A stretch of 64,000 bases of DNA from Pseudomonas sp. MPC6 (GCF_006094435.1 NZ_CP034783.1:1143001-1207000), one strand, 5' to 3'; counted from the first letter of the stretch, positions 40,693 through 52,953 are shown. The notes: generated by a model from the sequence alone, not told the origin. Numbers and translations: made by a program.

Positions 40693-41547
40693 ATGTCACT
40701 AAATTTCCCGCTGTTGCTGGTCATCGCCGTGTTCGTCTGCGGCCTGTTGGCGTTGCTCGATCTGGTTTTCCTGGCGCCGCGTCGGCGTGCGGCCATTGCC
40801 TCCTATCAGGGAAGCGTCAGCCAGCCTGACGGGATGGTGGTCGAGAAACTGAACAAAGAGCCGCTGCTGGTCGAATACGGCAAGTCGTTCTTCCCGGTGT
40901 TGTTCATCGTGCTGGTCCTGCGTTCGTTCCTGGTGGAACCGTTCCAGATTCCTTCCGGCTCGATGAAACCGACCCTGGACGTCGGCGACTTCATTCTGGT
41001 GAACAAGTTTTCTTACGGGATCCGCTTGCCGGTGCTCGACAGGAAAGTCATCGCAGTGGGTGATCCGCAACGCGGCGATGTGATGGTGTTCCGCTACCCG
41101 AGCGACCCGAACGTCAACTACATCAAGCGAGTCGTGGGCCTGCCGGGTGACCAGATTCGCTATACCGCCGACAAGCGTCTGTTCGTCAACGGTGAGTCCA
41201 TTGCCGAGCAACTGGTCGGCTCCGAGCCGGGCACGCTGGGCAGCGCCGAACTCTACAAGGAGAAACTCGGCATTGCCGAGCACCTGATCCGCAAGGAGAT
41301 GAGCCGCTACCGCGCCGCGCCGGACCATTCGTGGACCGTGCCCGCCGGGCACTACTTCATGATGGGCGACAACCGGGACAATTCGAACGACAGTCGCTTC
41401 TGGGATGATCCGAGCATTCCCAAGGACCTGCTGGGCATGGTTCCCGACAAGAATATCGTCGGCAAGGCCTTCGCAGTCTGGATGAGCTGGCCAGAACCCA
41501 AACTCAGTCACCTGCCGAATTTCTCGCGGGTTGGCCTGATCAAGTAA
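40693..41547 (+). CDS. lepB: Signal peptidase I
   Basis: This 284-residue protease has an N-terminal membrane helix (about 5-27) and a second one before the catalytic domain. The Ser/Lys dyad is visible as S90 (IPSGSMKPTL) and K145 (YIKRVVGLPGD), at exactly the E. coli numbering. Box E is GDNRDNSNDSRFW. It removes signal peptides from exported proteins at the periplasmic face of the inner membrane. It follows lepA and is separated from rnc by 183 bp of structured sequence. Confidence 0.95.
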   Translation: MSLNFPLLLVIAVFVCGLLALLDLVFLAPRRRAAIASYQGSVSQPDGMVVEKLNKEPLLVEYGKSFFPVLFIVLVLRSFLVEPFQIPSGSMKPTLDVGDFILVNKFSYGIRLPVLDRKVIAVGDPQRGDVMVFRYPSDPNVNYIKRVVGLPGDQIRYTADKRLFVNGESIAEQLVGSEPGTLGSAELYKEKLGIAEHLIRKEMSRYRAAPDHSWTVPAGHYFMMGDNRDNSNDSRFWDDPSIPKDLLGMVPDKNIVGKAFAVWMSWPEPKLSHLPNFSRVGLIK

Positions 41548-41554
41548 TCACTCA

Positions 41555-41612
41555 CGGCGCTGTTGAACACAGCGCCGAATGCATTTCTGGAGTCGGCACA
41601 ATCGGCGCCAGA
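41555..41612 (+). other. Hairpins in lepB-rnc intergenic RNA
   Basis: CGGCGCTGT-TGAAC-ACAGCGCCG (41555-41577) is a perfect 9-bp stem with no T-run. A second weaker stem, TCTGG...CCAGA, spans 41586-41612. In E. coli rnc is autoregulated by RNase III cleavage of a leader hairpin, so these are candidates for processing or attenuation. Confidence 0.5.
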
Positions 41613-41730
41613 AGCATGAAACAATGATATTCAGGACGTAATTTTTGAACACAGCGTTAATTGTCCCAAGCCTGCGCCGCACCACGGCGATGGCGGTGGA
41701 ATCCAGCCACGAACTCAGCGTGGGTAAACC

Positions 41731-42420
41731 GTGAGCGTCTCCTTAAGCCGTCTAGAGCGTCAGCTCGGCTACACTTTCAAGGATCAGGAACTGATGGTCC
41801 TGGCCCTGACTCACCGCAGTTTTGCCGGGCGCAACAACGAACGCCTGGAATTCCTCGGTGATGCCATCCTTAACTTCGTCGCCGGCGAGGCGCTGTTCGA
41901 TCGCTTCCCGCTGGCTCGCGAAGGCCAGTTGTCACGTTTGCGTGCCCGCCTGGTGAAAGGTGAGACCCTGGCCGTGCTGGCCCGTGGTTTCGATCTGGGT
42001 GATTACCTGCGTCTGGGTTCCGGCGAGTTGAAGAGTGGCGGTTTCCGTCGCGAGTCGATTCTGGCCGATGCCCTGGAAGCGCTGATCGGTGCGATCTACC
42101 TGGACGCCGGCATGGACATGGCACGCGAGCGCGTGCTGGCCTGGCTGGCCGGAGAGTTCGAAGGCCTGACGCTGGTCGATACCAACAAAGATCCGAAAAC
42201 CCGTCTGCAGGAATTCCTGCAGTCGCGGGGTTGTGAGCTGCCGCGTTACGAAGTGGTGGATATCCAGGGTGAGCCGCATTGCCGGACGTTCTTCGTCGAA
42301 TGTGAAATCACCTTACTGAACGAAAAAAGCCGAGGTCAGGGTGTGAGTCGTCGTATTGCCGAACAGGTAGCGGCCGCCGCAGCACTGATTGCCCTGGGTG
42401 TGGAGAATGGCAATGACTGA
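41731..42420 (+). CDS. rnc: Ribonuclease III
   Basis: This 229-residue endoribonuclease starts at GTG. The N-terminal nuclease domain carries the signature [13 protein letters not shown], with catalytic E40, D44, D113 and E116. The C-terminal double-strand RNA-binding domain covers about 155-225. It cleaves double-stranded RNA and processes rRNA precursors. The GTG overlaps the stop of a 29-codon frame by GTGA, and its end overlaps era by 8 bp. Confidence 0.95.
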   Translation: MSVSLSRLERQLGYTFKDQELMVLALTHRSFAGRNNERLEFLGDAILNFVAGEALFDRFPLAREGQLSRLRARLVKGETLAVLARGFDLGDYLRLGSGELKSGGFRRESILADALEALIGAIYLDAGMDMARERVLAWLAGEFEGLTLVDTNKDPKTRLQEFLQSRGCELPRYEVVDIQGEPHCRTFFVECEITLLNEKSRGQGVSRRIAEQVAAAAALIALGVENGND

Positions 42421-43315
42421 TTCAACCGCAACACGCTGTGGCTATGTTGCCATCGTCGGCCGTCCCAACGTGGGCAAGTCCACGCTGCTGAACCACATTC
42501 TCGGCCAGAAACTCGCGATCACGTCGCGCAAGCCGCAGACCACCCGCCACAACATGCTCGGCATCAAGACCGAAGGCGCCGTTCAGGCGATCTACGTCGA
42601 CACCCCGGGCATGCACAAAGGTGGCGAGAAGGCGCTGAACCGCTACATGAACAAAACCGCTTCGGCGGCGTTGAAAGACGTCGACGTGGTGATCTTCGTG
42701 GTTGACCGCACCAAGTGGACCGACGAAGACCAGATGGTCCTCGAACGCGTCCAGTACGTCACCGGCCCGCTGATCGTCGCGTTGAACAAGACCGATCGCA
42801 TCGAAGACAAATCCGAGCTGATGCCGCACCTGACCTGGTTGCAGGAACAGCTGCCGAACGCGCAGATCATGCCGATCTCGGCCCAGCACGGGCACAACCT
42901 CGAAGCGCTGGAGCGGGTGATTGCCGGTTACCTGCCGGAAAACGATCACTTCTTCCCCGAAGACCAGATCACCGACCGCAGCAGCCGCTTCCTTGCCGCC
43001 GAGCTGGTGCGCGAGAAAATCATGCGCCAGTTGGGCGCCGAGCTGCCGTACCAGATCACCGTGGAAATCGAAGAGTTCAAGCAGCAGGGGAAAACCCTGC
43101 ACATCCATGCGTTGATCCTCGTCGAACGTGACGGCCAGAAGAAAATCATCATTGGCGACAAGGGCGAGCGCATCAAGCGCATCGGCACCGAGGCGCGCAA
43201 GGACATGGAGCTGCTGTTCGACTCCAAGATCATGCTCAACCTGTGGGTCAAAGTGAAAGGCGGCTGGTCCGACGACGAACGCGCCTTGCGTTCGCTGGGT
43301 TACGGCGACCTGTAA
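42413..43315 (+). CDS. era: GTPase Era
   Basis: This 300-residue protein has an N-terminal GTPase domain ([26 protein letters not shown]) and a C-terminal KH domain ([20 protein letters not shown]). It assists 16S rRNA maturation and 30S assembly. The ATG at 42413 is chosen because GGAG lies 7 nt before it, while the ATG at 42407 is only 1 nt from GGAG. It is translationally coupled to rnc. Confidence 0.95.
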   Translation: MTDSTATRCGYVAIVGRPNVGKSTLLNHILGQKLAITSRKPQTTRHNMLGIKTEGAVQAIYVDTPGMHKGGEKALNRYMNKTASAALKDVDVVIFVVDRTKWTDEDQMVLERVQYVTGPLIVALNKTDRIEDKSELMPHLTWLQEQLPNAQIMPISAQHGHNLEALERVIAGYLPENDHFFPEDQITDRSSRFLAAELVREKIMRQLGAELPYQITVEIEEFKQQGKTLHIHALILVERDGQKKIIIGDKGERIKRIGTEARKDMELLFDSKIMLNLWVKVKGGWSDDERALRSLGYGDL

Positions 43316-43332
43316 CACACCGCAGGACCCCT

Positions 43333-43432
43333 TGTAGGAGCGAGCTTGCTCGCGATGGACTTGAGAGCGCCGCGTTCATTCAGAAGGCCCGCGTCATCGT
43401 TATCCACCATCGCGAGCAAGCTCGCTCCTACA
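43333..43432. repeat. REPIN between era and recO
   Basis: Arms GTAGGAGCGAGCTTGCTCGC and its complement flank a spacer with CGCGTCATCGTTATCCACC. The right arm ends only 15 bp before the recO start, so it lies in the recO leader inside the operon. Confidence 0.85.
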
Positions 43433-43447
43433 GTTCGGCGAGAACCC

Positions 43448-44137
43448 ATGTCCCAAACCCCACCTACCGGCCAACCCGCCTTCGTGCTCCACTCCCGCGC
43501 CTACCGCGAAAACAGCGCATTGGTGGATTTCCTCACGCCACAAGGTCGGCTGCGGGCGGTGTTGCGCAGTGCGCGGGGCAAGACGGGGACGCTGGCGCGG
43601 CCGTTCGTGCCACTGGAAGTCGAATTCAGGGGGAGGGGGGAGCTGAAGAACGTCGGGCGCATGGAAAGTGCCGGCGTTTCCACCTGGCTCAACGGTGAGG
43701 CGCTGTTCAGTGGCCTCTACCTCAACGAACTGTTGATCCGCCTGTTGCCCGCCGAAGACCCGCATCCCGCTGTCTTCGATCACTATGCCGCCACGTTGCT
43801 CGCCCTGGCTGAAGGCCGTCCGCTGGAGCCGCTGCTGCGATCCTTCGAATGGCGGCTGCTGGATGACTTGGGTTACGGCTTCGCCTTGACCGCCGACATC
43901 CACGGCGAACCCATCGCGCCGGACGGTCTGTACCGCTTGCAGGTCGATGCCGGCCTGGAGCGGGTCTACCTGCTGCAACCCGGTCTGTTCAACGGTACCG
44001 AACTGCTGGCCATGGCCGACGCCGACTGGTCCGCGCCCGGCGCACTGTCTGCCGCCAAGCGCTTGATGCGCCAGGCGCTGGCCGTACACCTGGGCGGTCG
44101 TCCGCTGGTCAGTCGCGAGTTGTTTCGCAAGCCATAA
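43448..44137 (+). CDS. recO: DNA repair protein RecO
   Basis: This 229-residue protein starts [44 protein letters not shown], the OB-fold of RecO. The helical C-domain follows. It lacks zinc-ligand cysteines, as in other Pseudomonas RecO. RecO anneals DNA and with RecR loads RecA on SSB-coated strands. A longer frame upstream would translate the REP sequence and is rejected. A large hairpin begins at its stop codon. Confidence 0.93.
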   Translation: MSQTPPTGQPAFVLHSRAYRENSALVDFLTPQGRLRAVLRSARGKTGTLARPFVPLEVEFRGRGELKNVGRMESAGVSTWLNGEALFSGLYLNELLIRLLPAEDPHPAVFDHYAATLLALAEGRPLEPLLRSFEWRLLDDLGYGFALTADIHGEPIAPDGLYRLQVDAGLERVYLLQPGLFNGTELLAMADADWSAPGALSAAKRLMRQALAVHLGGRPLVSRELFRKP

Positions 44138-44207
44138 GGGTCTGTTGACGCTTGATGGTGACCGCGACGACGCTCGTCGCGACCACCACCAAACGTCAAC
44201 AGACCCT
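44137..44207 (+). other. Long two-tier hairpin between recO and pdxJ
   Basis: AGGGTCTGTTGACG (44137-44150) pairs perfectly with CGTCAACAGACCCT (44194-44207). Inside, GGTG pairs with CACC, and CGCGACGA (44163-44170) pairs with TCGTCGCG around a CGC loop. No T-run follows. The fold starts at the last base of the recO stop and ends 53 bp before pdxJ. Confidence 0.8.
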
Positions 44208-44259
44208 GGCTCCCCGTGTATGCTGTGCACCGAACTTTCCCTTCTTCAGGAGCGCTTCC

Positions 44260-45006
44260 GTGACCACCAGCAATCGCATTCTTCTTGGCGTTAACATCGA
44301 CCACGTTGCCACCCTGCGCCAGGCCCGGGGCACTCGTTACCCGGATCCGGTCAAGGCAGCACTCGACGCCGAAGAGGCGGGCGCTGATGGCATTACCGTG
44401 CACCTGCGTGAAGATCGCCGGCACATCCAGGAGCGCGACGTGCTGCTGCTCAAGGACGTGCTGCAAACCCGCATGAACTTCGAGATGGGCGTCACCGAGG
44501 AAATGATGGCCTTCGCCGAGCGCATCCGCCCGGCGCACATTTGCCTGGTCCCGGAAACCCGCCAGGAACTGACCACCGAAGGTGGCCTCGACGTAGCGGG
44601 GCAGGAAGCGCGGATCAAGGCGGCGGTGGATCGCCTGGCGCAGATCGGCTGTGAAGTGTCGCTGTTCATCGATGCGGACGAGCGGCAGATCGCGGCGTCC
44701 CGTCGTGTTGGCGCGCCAGCCATCGAACTGCACACCGGTCGTTATGCGGATGCCGAGACGCCGACGCAAGTGGCTGAAGAATTGAAGCGCGTCGCCGATG
44801 GCGTGGCGTTTGGCCTGGCGCAGGGTTTGATCGTCAACGCCGGCCACGGCTTGCACTATCACAACGTCGAAGCGGTCGCCGCGATCAAGGGCATCAACGA
44901 GCTGAACATCGGCCATGCGCTGGTGGCGCATGCGTTGTTTGTCGGGTTCAAGTCAGCGGTGTCCGAGATGAAGGCGCTGATCCTGGCCGCTGCATTGAAG
45001 GGCTAA
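44260..45006 (+). CDS. pdxJ: Pyridoxine 5-phosphate synthase PdxJ
   Basis: This 248-residue TIM-barrel enzyme starts at GTG with CAGGAG 7 bp upstream. The family blocks [42 protein letters not shown] and [12 protein letters not shown] are all present. It condenses 1-deoxyxylulose 5-phosphate with 3-amino-2-oxopropyl phosphate to form pyridoxine 5-phosphate. It ends the rnc-era-recO-pdxJ operon, an order shared with E. coli. Confidence 0.95.
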   Translation: MTTSNRILLGVNIDHVATLRQARGTRYPDPVKAALDAEEAGADGITVHLREDRRHIQERDVLLLKDVLQTRMNFEMGVTEEMMAFAERIRPAHICLVPETRQELTTEGGLDVAGQEARIKAAVDRLAQIGCEVSLFIDADERQIAASRRVGAPAIELHTGRYADAETPTQVAEELKRVADGVAFGLAQGLIVNAGHGLHYHNVEAVAAIKGINELNIGHALVAHALFVGFKSAVSEMKALILAAALKG

Positions 45007-45018
45007 GACCGCGGCGCT

Positions 45019-45112
45019 GCTTTCGCTGGCAAGCCAGCTTCTACAGGTTCGTGTCGGACACATAATTGTCGTTTGACGCGGATCTGTAGGAGCTGGCTTG
45101 CCAGCGAAGGCG
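45019..45112. repeat. REPIN (GCTGGCTTGCCAGCGA class)
   Basis: Inverted arms lie between convergent pdxJ and mltF and probably act at both 3-prime ends. Confidence 0.85.
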
Positions 45113-45132
45113 TCTTCAAAAGCAACACAGAA

Positions 45133-46695
<1,563 letters not shown>

Positions 46696-46879
46696 TTACG
46701 GCACTTAATGACACAAAAAATAACCCCTGGCGCGCCTATCGCAGAGCCCGGGTCACGGCACCGCGCAGGCGCTCCGACGTTCGGGTACAGCCGTGAGTAC
46801 CGTTTCGAGTGATGTCGCGGTCTGTTTAGGCTAGAATGCACGGCCTCAAAGCACACCCCTTCCCGAGGCTGTCCCGAAG

Positions 46880-49800
46880 ATGTTGATCCTGCGCGGCGCT
46901 CCTGCCCTTTCTGCCTTTCGCCACAGCAAACTCCTTGAGCAACTGAGCCAGAAGGTCCCGGCTGTCAGCGGCTTGTATGCTGAATTCGCTCACTTCGCCG
47001 AAGTTACCGGCGTCCTGACCGGCGACGAACAGCAGGTGCTCGCGCGCCTTCTGAAGTACGGCCCAACTGTTCCGGTACAAGAGCCGACCGGTCGTCTGTT
47101 CCTGGTGTTGCCGCGTTTCGGCACCATTTCGCCATGGTCCAGTAAAGCCAGCGACATCGCTCGCAACTGCGGCCTGAGCAAGATCCAGCGCCTGGAGCGC
47201 GGTATCGCGTTCTACGTCGCCGGCCAGTTCAGCGACGCCCAGGCTCAGCTGATCGCTGACGTGCTGCATGACCGCATGACCCAGATCGTCCTCGGCAACC
47301 TTGAACAGGCTGCCGGCCTGTTCCGCCATGCCGAGCCGAAACCGCTGACCGCGATCGACGTGCTGGGTGGCGGCCGCGCCGCACTGGAAACAGCTAACAC
47401 CGAGCTGGGCCTGGCCCTGGCCGATGACGAGATCGACTACCTGGTCAATGCCTTCGTCGGCTTGAAGCGCAACCCGCACGACATCGAACTGATGATGTTC
47501 GCCCAGGCGAACTCCGAGCACTGCCGTCACAAGATCTTCAACGCCAGTTGGGACATCGACGGCCAGAGCCAGGAAAAAAGCCTGTTCGGCATGATCAAGA
47601 ACACCTACGTGATGCACAGCGAAGGCGTGCTGTCGGCTTACAAGGACAACGCCTCGGTGATCGTCGGCAACGTTGCCGGCCGTTTCTTCCCGGACCCTGA
47701 AACCCGCCAGTACGGCGCGGTGCAGGAACCGGTGCACATCCTGATGAAAGTCGAAACCCACAACCACCCGACCGCGATTGCCCCGTTCCCGGGCGCTTCC
47801 ACCGGTTCCGGTGGCGAGATTCGCGACGAAGGCGCAACCGGTCGTGGTGCCAAGCCAAAGGCTGGCCTGACCGGCTTCACCGTGTCCAACCTGCAGATCC
47901 CGGGCTTCGAACAGCCGTGGGAAGTGCCGTACGGCAAGCCTGAGCGCATCGTCACCGCGCTGGACATCATGATCGAAGGCCCACTGGGCGGCGCCGCGTT
48001 CAACAACGAATTCGGTCGTCCGGCCCTGACCGGCTACTTCCGTACCTTCGAACAGTCGATCACCACCCCGCGTGGCGACGAAGTTCGCGGTTACCACAAG
48101 CCGATCATGCTGGCTGGCGGCATGGGTAACATCCGTGCCGAACATGTGCAGAAAGGCGAGATCACCGTCGGCTCCAAGCTGATCGTGCTCGGCGGCCCGG
48201 CAATGTTGATCGGCCTGGGCGGCGGTGCCGCCTCCTCCATGGCTACCGGCACCAGCTCGGCAGACCTGGACTTCGCATCGGTTCAGCGTGAAAACCCTGA
48301 GATGGAACGTCGCTGCCAGGAAGTCATCGACCGCTGCTGGCAACTGGGTGACAAGAACCCGATCAGCTTCATCCATGACGTCGGCGCGGGCGGTCTGTCC
48401 AACGCCTTCCCGGAACTGGTCAACGACGGCAACCGTGGCGGTCGCTTCGAACTGCGCAACATTCCAAACGACGAGCCGGGCATGGCCCCGCACGAAATCT
48501 GGAGCAACGAATCCCAGGAACGTTACGTTCTGGCGGTGGGACCTGCGGACTTCGAACGCTTCCAGGCGATCTGCGAACGCGAGCGTTGCCCGTTTGCCGT
48601 GGTCGGCGAAGCCACTGCCGAGCCGCAGCTTACTGTCACGGATAGTCACTTCGGCAACAGCCCGGTGGACATGCCACTCGAAGTGCTGCTGGGCAAAGCG
48701 CCACGCATGCACCGTTCGGCCGTTCGCGAAAACGAGCTGGGCGACGATTTCGATCCGTCGACCCTGGAGATCGCAGACTGCGTCGAGCGCGTCCTGCATC
48801 ACCCGGCCGTGGCGAGCAAAAGCTTCCTGATCACCATCGGCGACCGCACCATCACCGGCCTCGTGGCCCGTGACCAAATGGTCGGCCCGTGGCAAGTCCC
48901 GGTGGCCGACGTTGCCGTCACCGCCACCAGCTTCGACGTCTACACCGGCGAAGCCATGGCCATGGGCGAGCGCACTCCGCTGGCCCTGCTGGACGCTCCG
49001 GCGTCGGGCCGCATGGCCATCGGCGAAACCCTGACCAACATTGCCGCGTCGCGCATCAACAAGATCTCCGACATCAAATTGTCGGCGAACTGGATGTCCG
49101 CCGCCGGTCACCCGGGTGAAGACGCGCGTCTGTACGACACCGTGAAAGCGGTCGGTATGGAACTGTGCCCGGACCTGGGTATCACCATTCCGGTGGGCAA
49201 GGACTCCATGTCCATGGCCACCCGCTGGAACGACGACGGCGTCGACAAGACCGTGACCTCGCCGATGTCGCTGATCGTGACCGGTTTCGCGCCCGTGGCT
49301 GACATCCGTCAGACCCTGACGCCGGAACTGCGCATGGACAAGGGCACCACCGACCTGATCCTGATCGACCTGGGTCGTGGCCAGAACCGCATGGGCGCCT
49401 CGATCCTGGCCCAGGTTCACGGCAAGCTCGGCTCGCAAGCGCCGGACGTCGATGATGCCGAAGACCTCAAAGCCTTCTTTGCGGTGATCCAGGGCCTCAA
49501 CGCCGATGGCCACCTGCTGGCTTACCACGACCGTTCCGACGGCGGCCTGCTGACCAGCGTGGTGGAAATGGCGTTCGCCGGCCACTGCGGTCTGAGCCTG
49601 AACCTCGACGGTCTGGCAGAAACGTCCGCCGACATCGCCGCGATCCTGTTCAACGAAGAGCTGGGTGCGGTGATCCAGGTTCGCCAGGACGCTACTCCAG
49701 ACATCCTCGCGCAGTTCAGCGCTGCCGGTTTGGGCGAGTGCGTGTCGGTGATCGGTCAGCCGATGAACAACGGCCAGATCAACATCACCTTCAACGGCGA

Positions 49801-50776
49801 AACCGTGTTCGAAGGTCAGCGTCGTCTGCTGCAACGTCAGTGGGCTGAAACCAGCTACCAGATCCAGCGTCTGCGTGATAACGCCGACTGCGCCGAACAA
49901 GAGTTCGACGTGCTGCTGGAAGAAGACAACCCGGGCCTGAGCGTCAAGCTGAGCTACGACGTCAACCAGGACGTCGCCGCGCCTTACATCAAGAAAAACA
50001 TCCGGCCACAGGTTGCCGTGCTGCGTGAGCAGGGCGTCAACGGTCAGGTGGAAATGGCGGCTGCGTTCGACCGCGCCGGTTTCAACGCGATCGACGTGCA
50101 CATGAGCGACATTCTGGCCGGCCGTGTCGACCTGAACGAGTTCAAGGGCCTGGTCGCTTGCGGCGGTTTCTCCTACGGCGACGTACTGGGTGCCGGTGAA
50201 GGCTGGGCCAAGTCCGCGCTGTTCAACAGCCGCGCCCGCGATGCGTTCCAGGGCTTCTTCGAACGTAACGACAGCTTCACCCTCGGTGTGTGCAACGGTT
50301 GCCAGATGATGTCCAACCTGCACGAGCTGATCCCGGGCAGCGAGTTCTGGCCGCACTTCGTGCGTAACCGTTCCGAGCAGTTCGAAGCGCGTGTGGCGAT
50401 GGTTCAGGTCCAGGAGTCGAATTCGATCTTCCTGCAAGGCATGGCCGGTTCGCGCATGCCGATCGCCATCGCTCACGGTGAAGGTCATGCCGAGTTCGCC
50501 AGCGAAGAAGCGTTGCTGGAAGCCGATCTGTCGGGTTGCGTGGCGATGCGTTTCGTCGACAACCACGGCAAGGTCACCGAAAGCTACCCGGCCAACCCGA
50601 ACGGCTCGCCGCGCGGGATCACCGGGCTGACCAGCCGCGACGGTCGCGTCACGATCATGATGCCGCACCCGGAGCGGGTGTTCCGCGCCGTGCAGAACTC
50701 GTGGCGTTCGGAAGACTGGAACGAAGATGCACCGTGGATGCGCATGTTCCGTAATGCCCGCGTCTGGGTGAACTAA
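46880..50776 (+). CDS. purL: Phosphoribosylformylglycinamidine synthase
   Basis: This 1298-residue large-type PurL has an N-terminal PurS-like part, two AIR-synthetase-like halves ([28 protein letters not shown]) and a C-terminal glutamine amidotransferase domain. The amidotransferase nucleophile Cys is in [10 protein letters not shown] and its His in AHGEGHAEF. It converts FGAR, glutamine and ATP to FGAM in purine synthesis. A TAGAAT at 46832 may be the -10 box. The following small gene is 5 bp away. Confidence 0.97.
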   Translation: MLILRGAPALSAFRHSKLLEQLSQKVPAVSGLYAEFAHFAEVTGVLTGDEQQVLARLLKYGPTVPVQEPTGRLFLVLPRFGTISPWSSKASDIARNCGLSKIQRLERGIAFYVAGQFSDAQAQLIADVLHDRMTQIVLGNLEQAAGLFRHAEPKPLTAIDVLGGGRAALETANTELGLALADDEIDYLVNAFVGLKRNPHDIELMMFAQANSEHCRHKIFNASWDIDGQSQEKSLFGMIKNTYVMHSEGVLSAYKDNASVIVGNVAGRFFPDPETRQYGAVQEPVHILMKVETHNHPTAIAPFPGASTGSGGEIRDEGATGRGAKPKAGLTGFTVSNLQIPGFEQPWEVPYGKPERIVTALDIMIEGPLGGAAFNNEFGRPALTGYFRTFEQSITTPRGDEVRGYHKPIMLAGGMGNIRAEHVQKGEITVGSKLIVLGGPAMLIGLGGGAASSMATGTSSADLDFASVQRENPEMERRCQEVIDRCWQLGDKNPISFIHDVGAGGLSNAFPELVNDGNRGGRFELRNIPNDEPGMAPHEIWSNESQERYVLAVGPADFERFQAICERERCPFAVVGEATAEPQLTVTDSHFGNSPVDMPLEVLLGKAPRMHRSAVRENELGDDFDPSTLEIADCVERVLHHPAVASKSFLITIGDRTITGLVARDQMVGPWQVPVADVAVTATSFDVYTGEAMAMGERTPLALLDAPASGRMAIGETLTNIAASRINKISDIKLSANWMSAAGHPGEDARLYDTVKAVGMELCPDLGITIPVGKDSMSMATRWNDDGVDKTVTSPMSLIVTGFAPVADIRQTLTPELRMDKGTTDLILIDLGRGQNRMGASILAQVHGKLGSQAPDVDDAEDLKAFFAVIQGLNADGHLLAYHDRSDGGLLTSVVEMAFAGHCGLSLNLDGLAETSADIAAILFNEELGAVIQVRQDATPDILAQFSAAGLGECVSVIGQPMNNGQINITFNGETVFEGQRRLLQRQWAETSYQIQRLRDNADCAEQEFDVLLEEDNPGLSVKLSYDVNQDVAAPYIKKNIRPQVAVLREQGVNGQVEMAAAFDRAGFNAIDVHMSDILAGRVDLNEFKGLVACGGFSYGDVLGAGEGWAKSALFNSRARDAFQGFFERNDSFTLGVCNGCQMMSNLHELIPGSEFWPHFVRNRSEQFEARVAMVQVQESNSIFLQGMAGSRMPIAIAHGEGHAEFASEEALLEADLSGCVAMRFVDNHGKVTESYPANPNGSPRGITGLTSRDGRVTIMMPHPERVFRAVQNSWRSEDWNEDAPWMRMFRNARVWVN

Positions 50777-50781
50777 GCGCC

Positions 50782-51093
50782 GTGTACAAACTCGGCTTCT
50801 TTGTTCCCGACAGTCATGTCGAAGGGGTCAAGAGCGCCGTATTCGCCGCCGGTGGCGGACGGATCGGTGCTTATGACCATTGCGCCTGGCAAGTGCTGGG
50901 CCTGGGCCAGTTTCGACCATTGGATGGCAGTCAGCCGTTTATTGGGGAAGCGGGACAGGTCGAGCAGGTTGAGGAATGGAAGGTCGAGCTGGTGGTGGCG
51001 GATGAGTTGATCGTGGCTGTGGTGGCTGCGTTGAAACTCAGCCACCCCTATGAAACGCCGGCTTATGAGGTGTGGCGGTTGGAGGATTTCTGA
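50782..51093 (+). CDS. Stand-alone NIF3/YqfO middle-domain protein
   Basis: This 103-residue protein starts at GTG. It matches the inserted PII/CutA-like domain of YqfO-type NIF3 proteins: MYKLGFFVPDSHVEGVKSAVFAAGGGRIGAYDHCAW, ending LKLSHPYETPAYEVW. HPYE(T/V)PAYEV is the hallmark. It lacks the metal-binding NIF3 core, so it cannot be the full enzyme-like protein. It is coupled to purL by a 5-bp gap and followed by a strong terminator. The function is unknown, perhaps sensing a small ligand as PII-like folds do. Confidence 0.85.
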   Translation: MYKLGFFVPDSHVEGVKSAVFAAGGGRIGAYDHCAWQVLGLGQFRPLDGSQPFIGEAGQVEQVEEWKVELVVADELIVAVVAALKLSHPYETPAYEVWRLEDF

Positions 51094-51115
51094 TCTTCCG
51101 GCTGCTGAAACAAGA

Positions 51116-51147
51116 AACCCGCTGAAAGTGATTTCAGCGGGTTTTTT
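51116..51147. terminator. Terminator of purL operon, possibly also nagE
   Basis: AACCCGCTGAAA and TTTCAGCGGGTT form a perfect 12-bp stem around GTGA followed by T's. On the other strand it is followed by TTTCTTGTTTC, so it may also end the convergent nag transcript. Confidence 0.88.
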
Positions 51148-51208
51148 GTTGATCGGTTTTTTGTGGTGTTGCTTATGGCCTCATAGCGGCCTACCAGGCA
51201 CCGAGGAT

Positions 51209-52924
51209 CTAAACCTTGGCACTCACTTCACTGCGATTGACCAACGCTTGCAGGGCATCACTCAAACTCGGCGCCTTGTCGCCAATCAGCAGATGCCACA
51301 CGCCACCGTCCAACTGGCTGACACCCTGGCAACCCAACGCTTTCAAATCGCATTCCGACAACACCTTGCCATCCGCCAGCTGCAGGCGAATGCGGGTCAT
51401 CGCGATACAGTCCATTTGCAGCACATTTTCGCCACCGCCCAACGCCTTCAGCCATTGCTGCGCTTCTGTTGACGCCACGGTGGCAGGCTTCGGCGCATCG
51501 ACAACAGCTGCAGGAGGGGAGACCAGCGCTCGACCCAATGCCGGCATCGCCAGGCGAATCTCATCGGCAATGCTGTCCGCCATCGGCCCGACGACCACTT
51601 GCAAACTCCCGCCTTTACCCGGACGCACCACCGCCATCGCGCCCAGCGCTTTGAGCTCAACATCCGAAGCCTTGGTGCGATCCACCATGTCCAGGCGCAG
51701 CCGGGTGGTACAGGCTCCAACGGTGATCAGATTCTGCGCACCACCCAGCGCCTTGATGTAGGCCTCGGCCCGTTCACTCTCGGCGATCACCACTTTATCG
51801 CCCGCTGGAACATCTTCACGCCCGGGCGTCTTGAGGTTGAACCGGCGAATGCAGAAATCAAACACCAGATAGTAGATCACCGCATAAGCCACCCCCACCG
51901 GCAATACCAGCCAGCCGTTGGTGGATTTCCCCCAGCCCAGAATCATGTCGATGAAACCGCCGGAGAAGGTGAACCCCAGATGGATGTTCAGCAGGTTGGT
52001 GATGGCCATCGACAGCCCCGTCAGCAGCGCATGCAGCAAATACAACAGTGGTGCGAGGAACATGAAGGCGAATTCGATCGGCTCGGTCACGCCGGTCAGA
52101 AACGAAGTCAGCGCCATCGACAGGAAGATCCCTCCCATGATTTTGCGCCGTTCCGGCAGGGCGTTGCGATACATCGCCAGGCAGGCGGCGGGCAGGCCGA
52201 AGATCATCATCGGGAACATGCCGGTCATGAATTGGCCGCCTTTCGGATCGCCAGCGAAGTAGCGCGACAGGTCGCCGGTGACGAGGGCGCCGGTGGTCGG
52301 GTCGGTGAAGTTGCCGAAGACGAACCACGCCATGTTGTTGAGGATGTGGTGCAAGCCGGTGACGATCAGCAGGCGGTTGAACACGCCGAAGACGAACGCA
52401 CCCAAGCTGCCGCTCTCCATCATTAGCGCGCCAAAGCCATTGATGCCGTGCTGGATCGGCGGCCAGATCAGGCCGAACACCACGCCCAGGCCGACGGCGG
52501 CGAACCCGGTCACGATCGGCACGAAGCGCCGGCCACCGAAGAACGCCAGGTATTCCGGCAACTTGATGTCTTTGAAGCGGTTGTACAGCGCGCCGGCCAT
52601 CAAGCCGCTGACGATCCCGGCGAGCATGCCCATGTTGATGCTCGCATCGAGCACCTTGAGGGTGGAGATCATCACTAGATAGCCAATGACGCCGGCGAGG
52701 CCTGCGGTGCCGTTGTTGTCCTTGGCGAACCCGACCGCGATGCCGATGGCGAAGATCATCGCCAGGTTGGCGAATATGACCTGGCCGGCGTCATGGATGA
52801 TCGCGATGTCCAGCAGGTCGGTGTCGCCCAGACGCAGCAACAGGCCGGCAATCGGCAGGATCGCAATCGGCAGCATCAGTGCGCGGCCGAGGCGCTGCAG
52901 GCCTTCGATGAAGTATTGGTACAT
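51209..52924 (-). CDS. nagE: PTS N-acetylglucosamine permease EIICB(B)
   Basis: This 571-residue protein starts at MYQYFIEGLQRLGRALMLPIAILP after GGGAG. The EIIC membrane domain (about 1-365) forms the sugar channel. Two EIIB-like domains follow. The first (about 385-465) has canonical C405 in GACTTRLRL. The second (about 490-565) has C506-I-A-M-T-R, so the position equal to C405 is A508 and the phosphorylatable Cys is displaced or lost. It imports GlcNAc and phosphorylates it to GlcNAc-6-P using phosphate from NagF. It is last in the nag operon. Confidence 0.93.
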   Translation of the reverse strand: MYQYFIEGLQRLGRALMLPIAILPIAGLLLRLGDTDLLDIAIIHDAGQVIFANLAMIFAIGIAVGFAKDNNGTAGLAGVIGYLVMISTLKVLDASINMGMLAGIVSGLMAGALYNRFKDIKLPEYLAFFGGRRFVPIVTGFAAVGLGVVFGLIWPPIQHGINGFGALMMESGSLGAFVFGVFNRLLIVTGLHHILNNMAWFVFGNFTDPTTGALVTGDLSRYFAGDPKGGQFMTGMFPMMIFGLPAACLAMYRNALPERRKIMGGIFLSMALTSFLTGVTEPIEFAFMFLAPLLYLLHALLTGLSMAITNLLNIHLGFTFSGGFIDMILGWGKSTNGWLVLPVGVAYAVIYYLVFDFCIRRFNLKTPGREDVPAGDKVVIAESERAEAYIKALGGAQNLITVGACTTRLRLDMVDRTKASDVELKALGAMAVVRPGKGGSLQVVVGPMADSIADEIRLAMPALGRALVSPPAAVVDAPKPATVASTEAQQWLKALGGGENVLQMDCIAMTRIRLQLADGKVLSECDLKALGCQGVSQLDGGVWHLLIGDKAPSLSDALQALVNRSEVSAKV

Positions 52925-52953
52925 GGCGGATCTCCCTGGATTATTGTTGTTGT

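Noticed and set aside
41661..41861. 66-codon frame overlapping the rnc start
   Set aside because: It continues in another frame through conserved rnc codons and has Arg/Pro-rich shadow composition.
46826..50668. Open frame of 1280 codons antisense to purL
   Set aside because: It is a high-GC codon shadow of purL: Gln/His/Arg/Val-rich, no domain, no plausible start signals. PurL itself is complete and certain.
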